Positions 30,065 through 38,983 of a DNA stretch of 64,000 nt are shown piece by piece. Positions within the stretch are counted from its first letter, which is position 1. Every line of letters starts with the position of its first letter. Both the position numbers and the translations under genes were made by a program. The notes below the pieces were generated by a model. It did no database searches. It was not told the DNA's origin and saw only the letters and a program-made list of their open reading frames with translations. The DNA comes from Pseudoalteromonas piscicida (GTDB lineage Bacteria; Pseudomonadota; Gammaproteobacteria; Enterobacterales; Alteromonadaceae), in the NCBI RefSeq assembly GCF_002208135.1, contig NZ_CP021647.1, positions 437,501 through 501,500 on the forward strand, given 5' to 3'.

Positions 30065-32752
30065 TTAGAACTCGTAGCTGTAGCTCAGGCTAACAGAGGT
30101 GCCGACATCTTTTTGTCTTACTACCACGTCAGATTGAGTTACTTCTTGATCTTCATTTAGCAAGTTCTTGACTTTAAATTTAACTTTAGAGTTAAAGTCT
30201 GGATACCAAGTATATACTAAGTCAAGTGAGTGAAATGGTTGCTCATAAGCATCATCTCTACCACCAATCCCAGAAGCCAAAATACGCTCACCAAAGACGT
30301 TATACACTAATGAACCACTATGTTGGCCATCAGCCGAATCATAGTTTAATTGCATATTAACTACGTACTCTGAGTGACCCGTCATACGCTTTGTTGGATT
30401 GGTTAAGTTACCAGCACGAGCAGGATCTATCGATACTTCAGAATCACTTAAGGTGATGTTACCTGACGTAAAGAAGCCACTCGCAAGGCCCGATAAGTCA
30501 TATAACCACTCGGCTTCGATACCGTATACTTCGCCTTCCTCACCATTTACGAAGGTTGCTGTATAGTCTTCATCACCAACCCGTAAGATGGTTTCTATTG
30601 GTGCCGTGATGTCTTTATAGAATGCCGCAACTGAGAAGTTGTCGCCATTATCCATATAGTACTCAAAGCGCGCGTCATAGTTTTTCAGGTCGCTACTCTT
30701 TAGGCCAGCTACACCGAAGGTGCGGATATCGGTTAGTGGATCATAGTAGGCAACCGGTACTAACTCACGTAAGTCAGGGCGTACTGTGGTTTCACCATAA
30801 CCAAAACGTACTTGATAGTTACTGTCTGAAAGGTACGTTAGCGATAGTGCGTTAAAGAAGTTATCTTCGTTAACTGTACCGGCTAAAATACGCTCTTCAT
30901 CGTAAATCGTTTCCATCGTTATGCGGTCGAAGATCAGACTCGACGTTGCAAGTGACACTTGTTTAAAGTCTTCGTAACGAATACCACCACTAATACGCCA
31001 GGTATTGTCGAAGAAGATATCAAACTCACCATAGCCCGCATCAATCTTTTGCGCCGCGATATAATCGTCCGCCGCTGGTGCCTGAGGTTCGTTGAAGGTC
31101 AACAAGAAAGTGTTGTTGTTCAAAAACTCATCGTCTAGATAACCCGATAATCCATAGATCTCAGACTCATCAAAGTTTACTGGGATGGATATACCACTTT
31201 TGTTGTTTACAACGAAGTTACTGGTATTGTAAACACGCGCTCTATCCATAAAGTCATAACCACCTTTAAGGGTAATTTCTATGCCCTCGAAGGTTAACGG
31301 TAAGGTGACATTACCGCTGTAAGACTTTACGTTGTCTTCCATGTCGGTAAAGGCGTACGTTATACGGTTATCATCACCGGTAACGATGGAGTTTTTGTAA
31401 GAACCATCTTCGTTATAGTTATCAATAAACTTAAAGTCGATTTCAGTTGGAATATCGGTTTGCGCTTTTGACTCTGTATACTGCCAGTCAAAGCCAATAC
31501 CCCAGTAATCGAGGAACGTGTGTTGACCAATCACTTGGTCGATATCCAACGTGCGTTCTTCGTAATCAAACTGATGTGAACGCTGTGCCGCGCCTGTTCC
31601 CGCGATAGTTCTAACGGTACTGCCGTTAGGGCTTTGTAATACGGAAAACTCTGATTCGGTTTCGTTATCTTCGAGATAAATCTTAGAATAAGTAATACTA
31701 TGCTGATCTAAGCGGTAACCGATATTGAATACACCATTTAGGCGTTCAGTCTCAGTCGTTACTTTAGATTCTTTAAGTGTCACATAACAGGAATTGGCTG
31801 TGTCTTCTGCGGTTTCTAGTTTTGAAGTACAGTTTTCAGCTAATGTGTCGTCAATAACGCCTGTTGTGCGGTCACTATAATTCCAGTCGTTGTCATAGGA
31901 ACCCGCAAGCATAAAACCTACCGTGCCGCCTAACCAATCTTCTTGGAAACTATTGCCAATGTTGGCTTTTACATCAAAGTTCGGATCTAGCGACTCTTCT
32001 TTGACTTGAATATCGCGTGGAAGTGATGACACAAAACCTTTGATCACGTCAATTGCTTGATCCGCACGTGTTAGTCCGTCTTTATCTTTGAACCCGTTTT
32101 TGTCTACAACTTCACCGATGTCAAAGTTACCACGATATCTTACAACCGCATCTTGTAGCACTTGAGGTATGCCTTCCGCGGTTCCGCTGTAGGTAAAGCC
32201 TTTATCAGAATTAAAGTTTTGGCCAATACCTACCTCAATACCTGCGGTGAACTCCGATGGTACAGACTTGGTACGGATATCGATGTTACCACCACCGAAT
32301 GCAGCAGGCATTGACGGAGAATAAGCTTTTTGTACCGCTAGACTTTCAATAATGCTTGCTGGAAAAATATCGAGTGGAATAACGTTTCGGGTTAAGTCCG
32401 GGCTCGGTACTGCGGCACCATTTAGGCGAGCACTTGAGTAACGCTCACCTAGGCCACGAACATAGATAAACTTGCCGTCAACTAACGTAAGGCCGGTAAC
32501 TCGACGTAGCGCGGATGCTGCATCACTATCACCTGTTCTAGATAGCTGCTCTGCGCCTAAGATATCCGCAACGAAGGCTTGGTTTTTACGTTCTTCAATT
32601 ACCGCCGCAGCACTACCTTGCAAACGAGTACCTACCGCAACAACTTCTTCGATTGCCTGTTCTTCTTCTGCAACACTTGGTAGAGAAGTTGCGACTGTGA
32701 GTGCCGTACTGATGGCTAAAGCAACTTTTTTAAATTTCATTTGAGTATCCAT
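30065..32752 (-). CDS. TonB-dependent outer-membrane receptor
   Basis: This is a ligand-gated outer-membrane channel of about 895 residues. The frame opens five codons earlier, but the ATG before DTQMKFKKVAL has an AGGA ribosome-binding site at good spacing. A signal peptide ends near SVAEE; the TonB box lies in IEEVVAVGTRL; the plug domain includes ALRRVTGLTLVDGKFIYVRG and NIDIRTKSVPSEF. The rest is a 22-strand barrel ending in the aromatic C-terminus SLSYSYEF. The substrate is not evident; the barrel does not show siderophore- or B12-specific marks I can name. It lies downstream of a repeat-rich lipoprotein gene on the same strand, with a hairpin between them, and close to a complete TonB/ExbB/ExbD operon. 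Confidence 0.92.
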   Translation of the reverse strand: MDTQMKFKKVALAISTALTVATSLPSVAEEEQAIEEVVAVGTRLQGSAAAVIEERKNQAFVADILGAEQLSRTGDSDAASALRRVTGLTLVDGKFIYVRGLGERYSSARLNGAAVPSPDLTRNVIPLDIFPASIIESLAVQKAYSPSMPAAFGGGNIDIRTKSVPSEFTAGIEVGIGQNFNSDKGFTYSGTAEGIPQVLQDAVVRYRGNFDIGEVVDKNGFKDKDGLTRADQAIDVIKGFVSSLPRDIQVKEESLDPNFDVKANIGNSFQEDWLGGTVGFMLAGSYDNDWNYSDRTTGVIDDTLAENCTSKLETAEDTANSCYVTLKESKVTTETERLNGVFNIGYRLDQHSITYSKIYLEDNETESEFSVLQSPNGSTVRTIAGTGAAQRSHQFDYEERTLDIDQVIGQHTFLDYWGIGFDWQYTESKAQTDIPTEIDFKFIDNYNEDGSYKNSIVTGDDNRITYAFTDMEDNVKSYSGNVTLPLTFEGIEITLKGGYDFMDRARVYNTSNFVVNNKSGISIPVNFDESEIYGLSGYLDDEFLNNNTFLLTFNEPQAPAADDYIAAQKIDAGYGEFDIFFDNTWRISGGIRYEDFKQVSLATSSLIFDRITMETIYDEERILAGTVNEDNFFNALSLTYLSDSNYQVRFGYGETTVRPDLRELVPVAYYDPLTDIRTFGVAGLKSSDLKNYDARFEYYMDNGDNFSVAAFYKDITAPIETILRVGDEDYTATFVNGEEGEVYGIEAEWLYDLSGLASGFFTSGNITLSDSEVSIDPARAGNLTNPTKRMTGHSEYVVNMQLNYDSADGQHSGSLVYNVFGERILASGIGGRDDAYEQPFHSLDLVYTWYPDFNSKVKFKVKNLLNEDQEVTQSDVVVRQKDVGTSVSLSYSYEF

Positions 32753-32774
32753 ATGCAATCCTGCCAAAAATCAT

Positions 32775-32799
32775 AAAAAAGGCGCAATGACTGCGCCTT
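32775..32799 (-). terminator. Hairpin between lipoprotein and receptor genes
   Basis: The stem AAGGCGCA / TGCGCCTT with loop ATGAC is followed by a T-run on the minus strand. It sits in the 77-base gap between the lipoprotein stop and the receptor start, so read-through past it would set the receptor-to-lipoprotein ratio; no separate promoter is evident in the gap. Confidence 0.75.
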
Positions 32800-32829
32800 A
32801 ATTGTAATAACTAAGGTCATTACGGATAA

Positions 32830-34500
32830 TTAGTCAGCGTTTGAAGCCTCAATTGCTTTCTTAACCCACTGATACCATTCAGAAGATGTATCTTTATCAG
32901 ATACCGCACCAATGTAATCAACAGTCGTGAAGAAGTTGTCATTTAGGCTGCTTAGGTCGTTTGCTTCAACAGTGATAGCGGTAGAGCTTGAATTTGTTGA
33001 GAAGCCGTCTGCTGCAAGTACGTCAGCTGCACCGTTTAGAATTTGGTTAGAACCTGCGTTAACAAACCAGTCCTCTTTACCTTCACCTGCAGGTAATGGG
33101 TCAGAACCATTTTTAAAGTTTGCAGCACAAGCAAGTACAGAGCTTACATAGTTAAGCGTATCAGCTTCAGCGTTTGCAGCAGCCTTATCATCTTTAAACT
33201 CTAAACATTCAGTGCCATTCGCAGCTGATGATTTAACTACTAATGCGTTGTAATACATACCACGGATAGCATCGTCAAACTTCATACCTTGTGATTCGTC
33301 ATCATCACGAATTGAGTTACCATCAGTCGTTAACACAGTTACGTTTGCAAAATTAAGCGTAGATGCTGGTGCTTGGCTGTAATCAGGGCCTGCTGCTTTT
33401 TCACCATCGGTTTCAAAACCATTGTTACCCATGAAGCCTTCTGTGCCAGCAGGAATTAGTACTGCGTCGCCGTTGTCATCAGCATAAGTAACGTCACGCT
33501 TTGTTTGAATCGTACCGTGTTTAACAACAATAAACTGACCTTTACCCTGCCAGCCCGCATCAACGTCGATACCATCATCTTGAGTATCTGTTACTACGAT
33601 ATTTTTGATGTTTGCAGCACCACCGAAGAATTCGATACCATCGTCAAAACCTTGGTGAATGTGAAGGAATTCAAAGCTTGAACCAGAACCCACAGCATTT
33701 AGTGTTAGTGAGTTTAAGTCGTCCCCAGGGCCGCCATCACGAGGACCAGAACCTGCATACCAAATGTGTGCATATTTGATTTGACCGCTGCTATCTGCGT
33801 TGTTTTTACCGCCATAGTAGCTTGTTACACCTTCAGAATCTGCATTACAAAGGTCGCCATCACGCTCTGCATCAGTACATTCGTTTGTGATACCAAAACC
33901 GTTAACCATGATACCACCCCAGTCAGCAAACTGTGGACCGATACCTGCTAGGTTAAATGCGTCAAATTCTGCTGCTGAAGTGAAACGAATTGGCTCAGCT
34001 GCAGTACCAACTGCGTTGATTTTCGCACCACGCGCGATACGAACCACAGACTCACCAGAAGTGAATGCCATTACTGCACCTGGCTCTACAGTTAGTGTTG
34101 GGCCGTTCGCCTCGATTGTACAACCTGTTGACGTGTTACAATCTTTACCGATTAAAAGTGCACCTTTAAATACGTGAGCACCGCCATTCTCAAGTTTTTT
34201 GAATGTCACATCAGCTTGTACTTCTAGTGATTTAGAAGCAAAGTCAGTGCCGTATACACAGTGTGGTGCTTGGAACGTACCTTGAACTTCAGTGCTTCCT
34301 ACAGCGCGAGTTGTACAAGGGTTAGTTGTGCCAGTATCGCCACCTGTATCACCGCCTGAATCGCCATTGTTTGTTGTATTGTTTGAATTGTTAGTGCTGT
34401 TATCGTTTACAGTAGGTGTAACTTCGATGTCACCACCACAACCAGTAAGTGCCATAGCAGCGACGATTGCAGAGACTCTGAAGAGGTTTTTTAGTTCCAT
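32830..34500 (-). CDS. Large putative outer-membrane lipoprotein, beta-helix-like
   Basis: This 556-residue protein starts MELKNLFRVSAIVAAMALTGC, where TGC forms a lipobox, and has a low-complexity Asn/Thr/Gly linker after the Cys. I choose the second ATG because GGAG lies 6-7 bases upstream. The mature domain is rich in Gly, Asn and Asp and shows successive short strands (for instance LTVEPGAVMAF, KINAVGTAAEPIRF, DWGGIMVNGF), the look of a right-handed parallel beta-helix. Several paired cysteines occur. I know no assigned function; proteins of this look often sit beside TonB receptors in marine Gammaproteobacteria, suggesting a surface-exposed substrate-capturing or binding role (inference). 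A PHO-box-like repeat precedes it. Confidence 0.7.
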   Translation of the reverse strand: MELKNLFRVSAIVAAMALTGCGGDIEVTPTVNDNSTNNSNNTTNNGDSGGDTGGDTGTTNPCTTRAVGSTEVQGTFQAPHCVYGTDFASKSLEVQADVTFKKLENGGAHVFKGALLIGKDCNTSTGCTIEANGPTLTVEPGAVMAFTSGESVVRIARGAKINAVGTAAEPIRFTSAAEFDAFNLAGIGPQFADWGGIMVNGFGITNECTDAERDGDLCNADSEGVTSYYGGKNNADSSGQIKYAHIWYAGSGPRDGGPGDDLNSLTLNAVGSGSSFEFLHIHQGFDDGIEFFGGAANIKNIVVTDTQDDGIDVDAGWQGKGQFIVVKHGTIQTKRDVTYADDNGDAVLIPAGTEGFMGNNGFETDGEKAAGPDYSQAPASTLNFANVTVLTTDGNSIRDDDESQGMKFDDAIRGMYYNALVVKSSAANGTECLEFKDDKAAANAEADTLNYVSSVLACAANFKNGSDPLPAGEGKEDWFVNAGSNQILNGAADVLAADGFSTNSSSTAITVEANDLSSLNDNFFTTVDYIGAVSDKDTSSEWYQWVKKAIEASNAD

Positions 34501-34578
34501 TGCTAACTCCAATAGTAGACTTTTAAAAAATTATTTTTTTACTGTGTTTAAATGATGTGACTAAATTAATGGGGTTTT

Positions 34579-34596
34579 ATTACATGAAGATTACAC
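34579..34596 (-). promoter_or_regulatory. PHO-box-like direct repeat before the lipoprotein/receptor pair
   Basis: On the minus strand GTGTAAT-CTTC-ATGTAAT forms two 7-base units with the 11-bp period of PhoB sites (CTGTMAT-N4-CTGTMAT); each unit matches 6 of 7. A weak AT-rich -10 candidate (TTAATT/TAATTT) follows after about 10 bases. It lies 79 bases before the lipoprotein ATG. Confidence 0.45.
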
Positions 34597-34646
34597 AAAA
34601 TGATTGTAATTAAATCTTCATAATGAAAGTTGGAACTTTTAAAAAT

Positions 34647-34671
34647 AAAAAAACCGCCCGAAGGCGGCTTT
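34647..34671 (-). terminator. Terminator of the TonB-system operon
   Basis: On the minus strand GCCGCC-TTCG-GGCGGT (a stable UUCG tetraloop, last pair G-U) is followed by seven T residues. It lies just after the TPR gene stop and ends the DUF3450-ttpC-exbB-exbD-tonB-TPR operon. Confidence 0.88.
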
Positions 34672-34691
34672 GGTGTTGCGATTATAAAATA

Positions 34692-36002
34692 TTATAATAA
34701 AGCTTGTTTTAATGTTTCAGCATGAACTTTTTCTCGCTTCACATATTTAATCCATTGTTTAGCGAGGTTTGCTGATTTTTTGTGCTTTTCCGCTTGTTCG
34801 AATGCCAATATAGACGCATCAAAGTTTTGCAGGTTAAACTGTGCCATTCCAAGTGCAACATAGGCGTTAGACTCAAACGTTAAATCGCCTTTATTGAGCG
34901 CAAGTCGGGCGTGATCTGCGGCTTCATCATATTTTTCAAGATTTAAGTAGATCTCTGCAAGTCTCTGATCTAAATTGCCATGTTCAACTTTTTCAGTTGC
35001 AGCTAGGAAAAAAGGTAGTGACTTTTTATCTTCTCTTGCTTGAACGAAAGCTTCTGCGATAAAAGTTAAGTTTTTGGCGCTGTCTTCAACGACACCTGCT
35101 TTTATTCCGTTATCGAGTGCTTCCGCTGCTTTAAAAGGCAGGGCGTTCATTAAATAGACTTGAGCAAGTTGCATATAATCAGATTTTGATTTTATAAAGC
35201 CCCTTTGCTTCGCAGTTTCAAATGTTGCAAGCTGTTTTTTCTCGGCACCTATCTCACCGTACATACCACCAAGCTGGATCCAGTATTGTGGTTTGTCATA
35301 AAGGGTAACCATTTTCTCTAAAACATCCGCTACTTTTTTCGGCTGATTTAATGAGTAATATATCGCACGTTGAAGAACTAACCAGTGTTCTTTTGGTAGT
35401 TCACCGTCGGCTTCAACTAAATCAATCGCAGTATTTATATTGTTTATCGCATCATTATATTTTTTTAGTTGATATTGTGCTTGCGCCTTTAAAATATAAA
35501 AGTTACTTTTTGGGGCCTGCGTATTAACTTCGTTCCACTGATCAAGGAATGATAATGTACTTTCAAAATCATTGTTTGCCATGGCCAATTGAGCCAAACT
35601 AAATGTCGTAGAAAGACGCAGGGACTCAGGAATAGATTCTTCAGCAATAACGGCTTTGAAAGATTCGATGGCCTTGTCGAGCTTGTTCTCGTTGTAATAA
35701 ATAAAACCATAGAAGTTATACATCATGGCCACTTCGTAGCTATTCATACTCGAAACGCGTTCTTTCACCGAATCTAATGCGGCGAGGCCTTCTGCAACTT
35801 GACCGTCGTCTGCAAGTTTTTGCGCGCGAGCCAGTTGACTATACACTTTTTCGCGTAGCGCGGGCACACGCTTGGTTTTAGTTTCTGAGTCTGCATAAGC
35901 CGTTGCCAAATTAACATTTGGTATGACCGAAATGAGACTCGGTGCTATTAAACCTGTGCTAAATAACGCACTTATTAACGTAATTTTTTTAAATATTTTC
36001 AT
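34692..36002 (-). CDS. Periplasmic TPR protein of the TonB2-type cluster
   Basis: This 436-residue protein has an N-terminal signal (about residues 1-38, ending ATAYADS) and then successive tetratricopeptide-like helical pairs through the rest (for example AMMYNFYGFIYYNENKLDKA, and ALGMAQFNLQNFDASILAFE near the end). TPR proteins in this position close the TonB2-type operons of Vibrio and Shewanella and are thought to assist energy transduction or scaffold the TonB complex in the periplasm (established for the context, not shown for this protein). It begins 21 bases after tonB and is the last gene before the terminator. Confidence 0.85.
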   Translation of the reverse strand: MKIFKKITLISALFSTGLIAPSLISVIPNVNLATAYADSETKTKRVPALREKVYSQLARAQKLADDGQVAEGLAALDSVKERVSSMNSYEVAMMYNFYGFIYYNENKLDKAIESFKAVIAEESIPESLRLSTTFSLAQLAMANNDFESTLSFLDQWNEVNTQAPKSNFYILKAQAQYQLKKYNDAINNINTAIDLVEADGELPKEHWLVLQRAIYYSLNQPKKVADVLEKMVTLYDKPQYWIQLGGMYGEIGAEKKQLATFETAKQRGFIKSKSDYMQLAQVYLMNALPFKAAEALDNGIKAGVVEDSAKNLTFIAEAFVQAREDKKSLPFFLAATEKVEHGNLDQRLAEIYLNLEKYDEAADHARLALNKGDLTFESNAYVALGMAQFNLQNFDASILAFEQAEKHKKSANLAKQWIKYVKREKVHAETLKQALL

Positions 36003-36023
36003 AATCGCAATCCTTAATGGCGG

Positions 36024-36629
36024 TTAGCCATTAATTTGAAATGAAATCTTATTTTGAACACCCGCAACTTCAACCGGTTCACCGTTTACGACACGAGGTT
36101 TGTATTTAAATTTCAAAGCTGCATCGAGCGCTGCTTGGTCAAAGATTGATTCCGGTTCGGCGCTTACTACAACAGGGTTTCTCACGGTGCCTTGTTTAGT
36201 TACAATGAACTCAACAATCACATACCCCTCAATGCCGCGTGATAACGCACGTCTTGGATATACCGGCGCAACTTTTACGATTGGCAGATATTCACCATCA
36301 CTGGACTCAAGTGCTAAACCACCCGCCAAATCTACGTCGGCGTCCACATTGGCACTGAAATCAAAGTTGCCGCCTGTTGCGTCAAGATTGTTGTTCTGTG
36401 TTTGTGGTGCATCCATTGGCGGAGGCGGCTCTTTAGGTGTTGGTGGCTTTTGTGGCTTACGCTCTTTTTTCTCCACCGTCTCTTCTTTTTTAAGACGGAC
36501 GAAATCTAGTACTTGTCCTTTTACAGGATCTGTCATTGCTCCTTCCCCTCCTTGGATAAGCGCTTGCATACCCAAGAAAAGGAAAAAGGTAACTATGCCT
36601 GCAATTACTAAAGCAATTAAGTAACGCAT
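36024..36629 (-). CDS. TonB energy-transducing protein (TonB2 type)
   Basis: This 201-residue protein couples the proton motive force to outer-membrane receptors. It has an N-terminal membrane anchor (residues about 3-23), a short proline-rich spacer with KPPTPKEPPPPMD (much shorter than E. coli TonB, as for TonB2 proteins), and the C-terminal TonB domain beginning VKVAPVYPRRALSRGIEGYV (YP motif) and ending GVQNKISFQING. It lies 9 bases after exbD and 21 before the TPR gene in the same operon. Confidence 0.92.
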   Translation of the reverse strand: MRYLIALVIAGIVTFFLFLGMQALIQGGEGAMTDPVKGQVLDFVRLKKEETVEKKERKPQKPPTPKEPPPPMDAPQTQNNNLDATGGNFDFSANVDADVDLAGGLALESSDGEYLPIVKVAPVYPRRALSRGIEGYVIVEFIVTKQGTVRNPVVVSAEPESIFDQAALDAALKFKYKPRVVNGEPVEVAGVQNKISFQING

Positions 36630-36638
36630 GGTATGTTC

Positions 36639-37049
36639 CTATGACTCCTGTGCTGCAATTGAAACATCAAATGCGCCAGCTGCGCGTGATGCATCCATTA
36701 CTTTGATTAGCGTGTCAGTAGTTGCCTTTTTATCAGCTTGAATAACCACACTACCCTGCGGGTTTTCCGCTTTAAGACGCTCAATGTTTGCTTGAACTGC
36801 ACGGATGTCTACTTGGCGTTTGTTAATCCAAATTTCACCAGTATCTGAAATTGCAACCAGGATATTGGCTCTTTGCTTTTTCACTGCAGTGGCCGCTTCT
36901 GGGCGGTTAACATCAATACCCGCTTCTTTAACGAAAGAGGCAGTTACAATAAAGAAGATAAGCATGATAAATACAACGTCCAGCATTGGTGTCATGTTGA
37001 TTTCTTCTGCTTCCTCTTCTTGGAATACTTTTGCAAGTGGTGCTCTCAT
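36639..37049 (-). CDS. exbD: Biopolymer transport protein ExbD
   Basis: This 136-residue ExbD/TolR family protein is the proton-channel partner of ExbB. It has one membrane segment near residues 18-38 with the functional Asp in INMTPMLDVVFIMLIFF, and a periplasmic domain with GSVVIQADKKAT. The order and spacing (exbB 22 bases upstream, tonB 9 bases downstream) mark a dedicated energy unit. A second exb/tonB set elsewhere in the genome is likely but cannot be seen. Confidence 0.93.
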   Translation of the reverse strand: MRAPLAKVFQEEEAEEINMTPMLDVVFIMLIFFIVTASFVKEAGIDVNRPEAATAVKKQRANILVAISDTGEIWINKRQVDIRAVQANIERLKAENPQGSVVIQADKKATTDTLIKVMDASRAAGAFDVSIAAQES

Positions 37050-37071
37050 AATTCTTTCCTCACATGACCGA

Positions 37072-37599
37072 TTAATGGTCTAGTAGCATTTTATCTTCTA
37101 ACAACTCAACTTCACGCTTGGCTTTACGCTGTAGGTAGGTCGATGCAAATACACCCGAAAGCGCGCCAACCATGCCTGCCATTGTCGGAATAGTTGCTTT
37201 TGATACCCCAGACGCCATAGAGCGTGCACTGCCTGATCCGGTGATCGCCATTACATCAAATACTTCAATCATGCCGGTTACCGTACCTAGAAGTCCTAGT
37301 AAAGGACACAGTGCCACCATGACGTTGATATAAGGTAAGTTGGTGTTGAGTTTGATCCCCACGCGAGAGATAGTTGCTTGTCTTATCTGCTCTGCGTTCC
37401 AACTGTTACGCTCATTTCGAGAGTTCCAAGCTTGTAGGACTTCGTTTTTGTAGCCTCTGTATTTACCGAACACAAACATGAAGCGCTCGAGAATAAGTAG
37501 CCACATGGCGAAGGTTACGAAGCCGATGACCAGGAGAACCTGGCCACCTGTATCAAGGAATTCACGTAAAGCGTTAATTGCATCAAGCAATAAAACCAC
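37072..37599 (-). CDS. exbB: Biopolymer transport protein ExbB (short, TonB2 type)
   Basis: This 175-residue MotA/TolQ/ExbB proton-channel protein has three membrane segments: around residues 17-37 (GGQVLLVIGFVTFAMWLLIL), 89-115 (INVMVALCPLLGLLGTVTGM) and 135-160 (ATIPTMAGMVGALSGVFAST). The polar residues of the channel (Thr in GLLGTVTGMI and Thr of the third segment) are present. At 175 residues it is the short type found in TonB2 systems. It lies 2 bases after the larger TtpC-like paralogue, the pairing seen in Vibrio TonB2 operons. Confidence 0.92.
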   Translation of the reverse strand: MVLLLDAINALREFLDTGGQVLLVIGFVTFAMWLLILERFMFVFGKYRGYKNEVLQAWNSRNERNSWNAEQIRQATISRVGIKLNTNLPYINVMVALCPLLGLLGTVTGMIEVFDVMAITGSGSARSMASGVSKATIPTMAGMVGALSGVFASTYLQRKAKREVELLEDKMLLDH

Positions 37600-37601
37600 G
37601 A

Positions 37602-38969
37602 TTACGCTCCTTTCTCGCTACGCTCTGCAATGATCCCCGCGCTCTGCTCTTGAAGAATAAGGAGCAAGTTACGAGAACGTGTGTTTAGTAGTGTGTAAAG
37701 GAATACGGTTGGGATAGCGACAACCAGACCAAGTACGGTGGTTACAAGGGCCTGAGAAATACCACCAGCCATGAGTTTAGGGTCGCCTGTACCAAACAAG
37801 GTGATTGCTTGGAAGGTGTTGATCATACCGGTCACAGTACCGAGTAGACCAAGTAGAGGTGCTACGACTGAAATAATTTTGATTAAAGTCAGGTTACGAG
37901 TGATCTTTGGCATCTCACGAAGGATTGCTTCGCTTAACTTAAGTTCTAGCGTATCGTAAGCCACATCTGGATATTGCTCTTTCACTTTCATCACACGACC
38001 TAGCGGGTTGTCGTCACGGGCAACGCTATCTTTAAGCTGACGATTGATTTTAGAACCCATCAACATGAGTGATACAAAACGCTCAATTGCAATAAGTAGT
38101 GCCAGTAAACCTACACCTAAAATAACGTAACCTACCGCGCCACCTTGGTGTACTTGTTCTTCGGTATTTGGCGCTTGTACTAGTAGACCAAGAATTGAAC
38201 CGCCTGTTGGGTCAAGGGCAAAATCTACAGAACCTGCTTTCGCACTTTGTAATTCACCCGCTGTTGAGGTGAAACGAGACGCTGGCTGACGAGTCAGTTC
38301 AGAAAGTGTTTGTGTATCGTTGTTGTAAGTCAGGTATTTACCATCAGCGATTAAGTTAAACGCACCGACGCGAAGCACTTCTTTGTTTTGCTTGGCACCA
38401 CCGGCTACGATAACTTCGGTATTAAAGCGCGATACTTTACCTTGTTCTGTCATTTCACGTTGCATCTCAAACCAGACTTTCTCAATGTCTTCGATTGATG
38501 CTAGACGTGATGTTGAGCCCATCTTTTTCGCAAGCTCAGTCATGTAATCATCACGACCTTTAATTTCAGCAGATACCACAGACGTTGCGAACTTATTTGA
38601 ACTGTCGCCAGCTACTTGCTGAAGCACACCGAATAGCTCTTTTAATGTCCCCATACGCTTGCTAAGGGTGTCACTTAGGTTGGCCAGTTTAATTTCGTTT
38701 TCTTCGAAATTGGTTTCTAGACGTTCAGATTTAGCCAACGCTTGGTTACGTTCACCCGTTAACGCATTCAACATTTGGATTTGGTTGTTTTGCTGCGCTT
38801 TGAACTCGGCTTCACGTTGTTTATTTTGCGCTGTTTGTGCGGTTTGCCCTTGCTCTAAGGTTTTAAGTAGCGAATCTAAATCTAATGCTTGTTCAGCATG
38901 CGCAGATGCGGTTAACGCAAGTGTTGTTGCGAAAATAGCGTGTTTAGTGAATTTTTGTACGAATTTCAT
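37602..38969 (-). CDS. ttpC: TtpC-like large MotA/TolQ/ExbB protein
   Basis: This 455-residue protein has a signal peptide (cleaved after ASAHA), a periplasmic coiled-coil rich in Gln/Glu/Lys (about 30-110), a further periplasmic domain, and a C-terminal ExbB-like module with membrane segments around 275-295, 365-390 (VVAPLLGLLGTVTGMINTF) and 410-435. This composition is that of TtpC, the extra component required by the TonB2 system of Vibrio species. Its reading frame ends 2 bases before exbB, so the two are translated together. Confidence 0.87.
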   Translation of the reverse strand: MKFVQKFTKHAIFATTLALTASAHAEQALDLDSLLKTLEQGQTAQTAQNKQREAEFKAQQNNQIQMLNALTGERNQALAKSERLETNFEENEIKLANLSDTLSKRMGTLKELFGVLQQVAGDSSNKFATSVVSAEIKGRDDYMTELAKKMGSTSRLASIEDIEKVWFEMQREMTEQGKVSRFNTEVIVAGGAKQNKEVLRVGAFNLIADGKYLTYNNDTQTLSELTRQPASRFTSTAGELQSAKAGSVDFALDPTGGSILGLLVQAPNTEEQVHQGGAVGYVILGVGLLALLIAIERFVSLMLMGSKINRQLKDSVARDDNPLGRVMKVKEQYPDVAYDTLELKLSEAILREMPKITRNLTLIKIISVVAPLLGLLGTVTGMINTFQAITLFGTGDPKLMAGGISQALVTTVLGLVVAIPTVFLYTLLNTRSRNLLLILQEQSAGIIAERSEKGA

Positions 38970-38983
38970 AGTGGTCTCACCTA

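Noticed and set aside
36100..36624. 174-residue plus-strand ORF opposite tonB
   Set aside because: It is antisense to a conserved gene in a tight operon, with low-complexity composition from the reversed proline-rich spacer.
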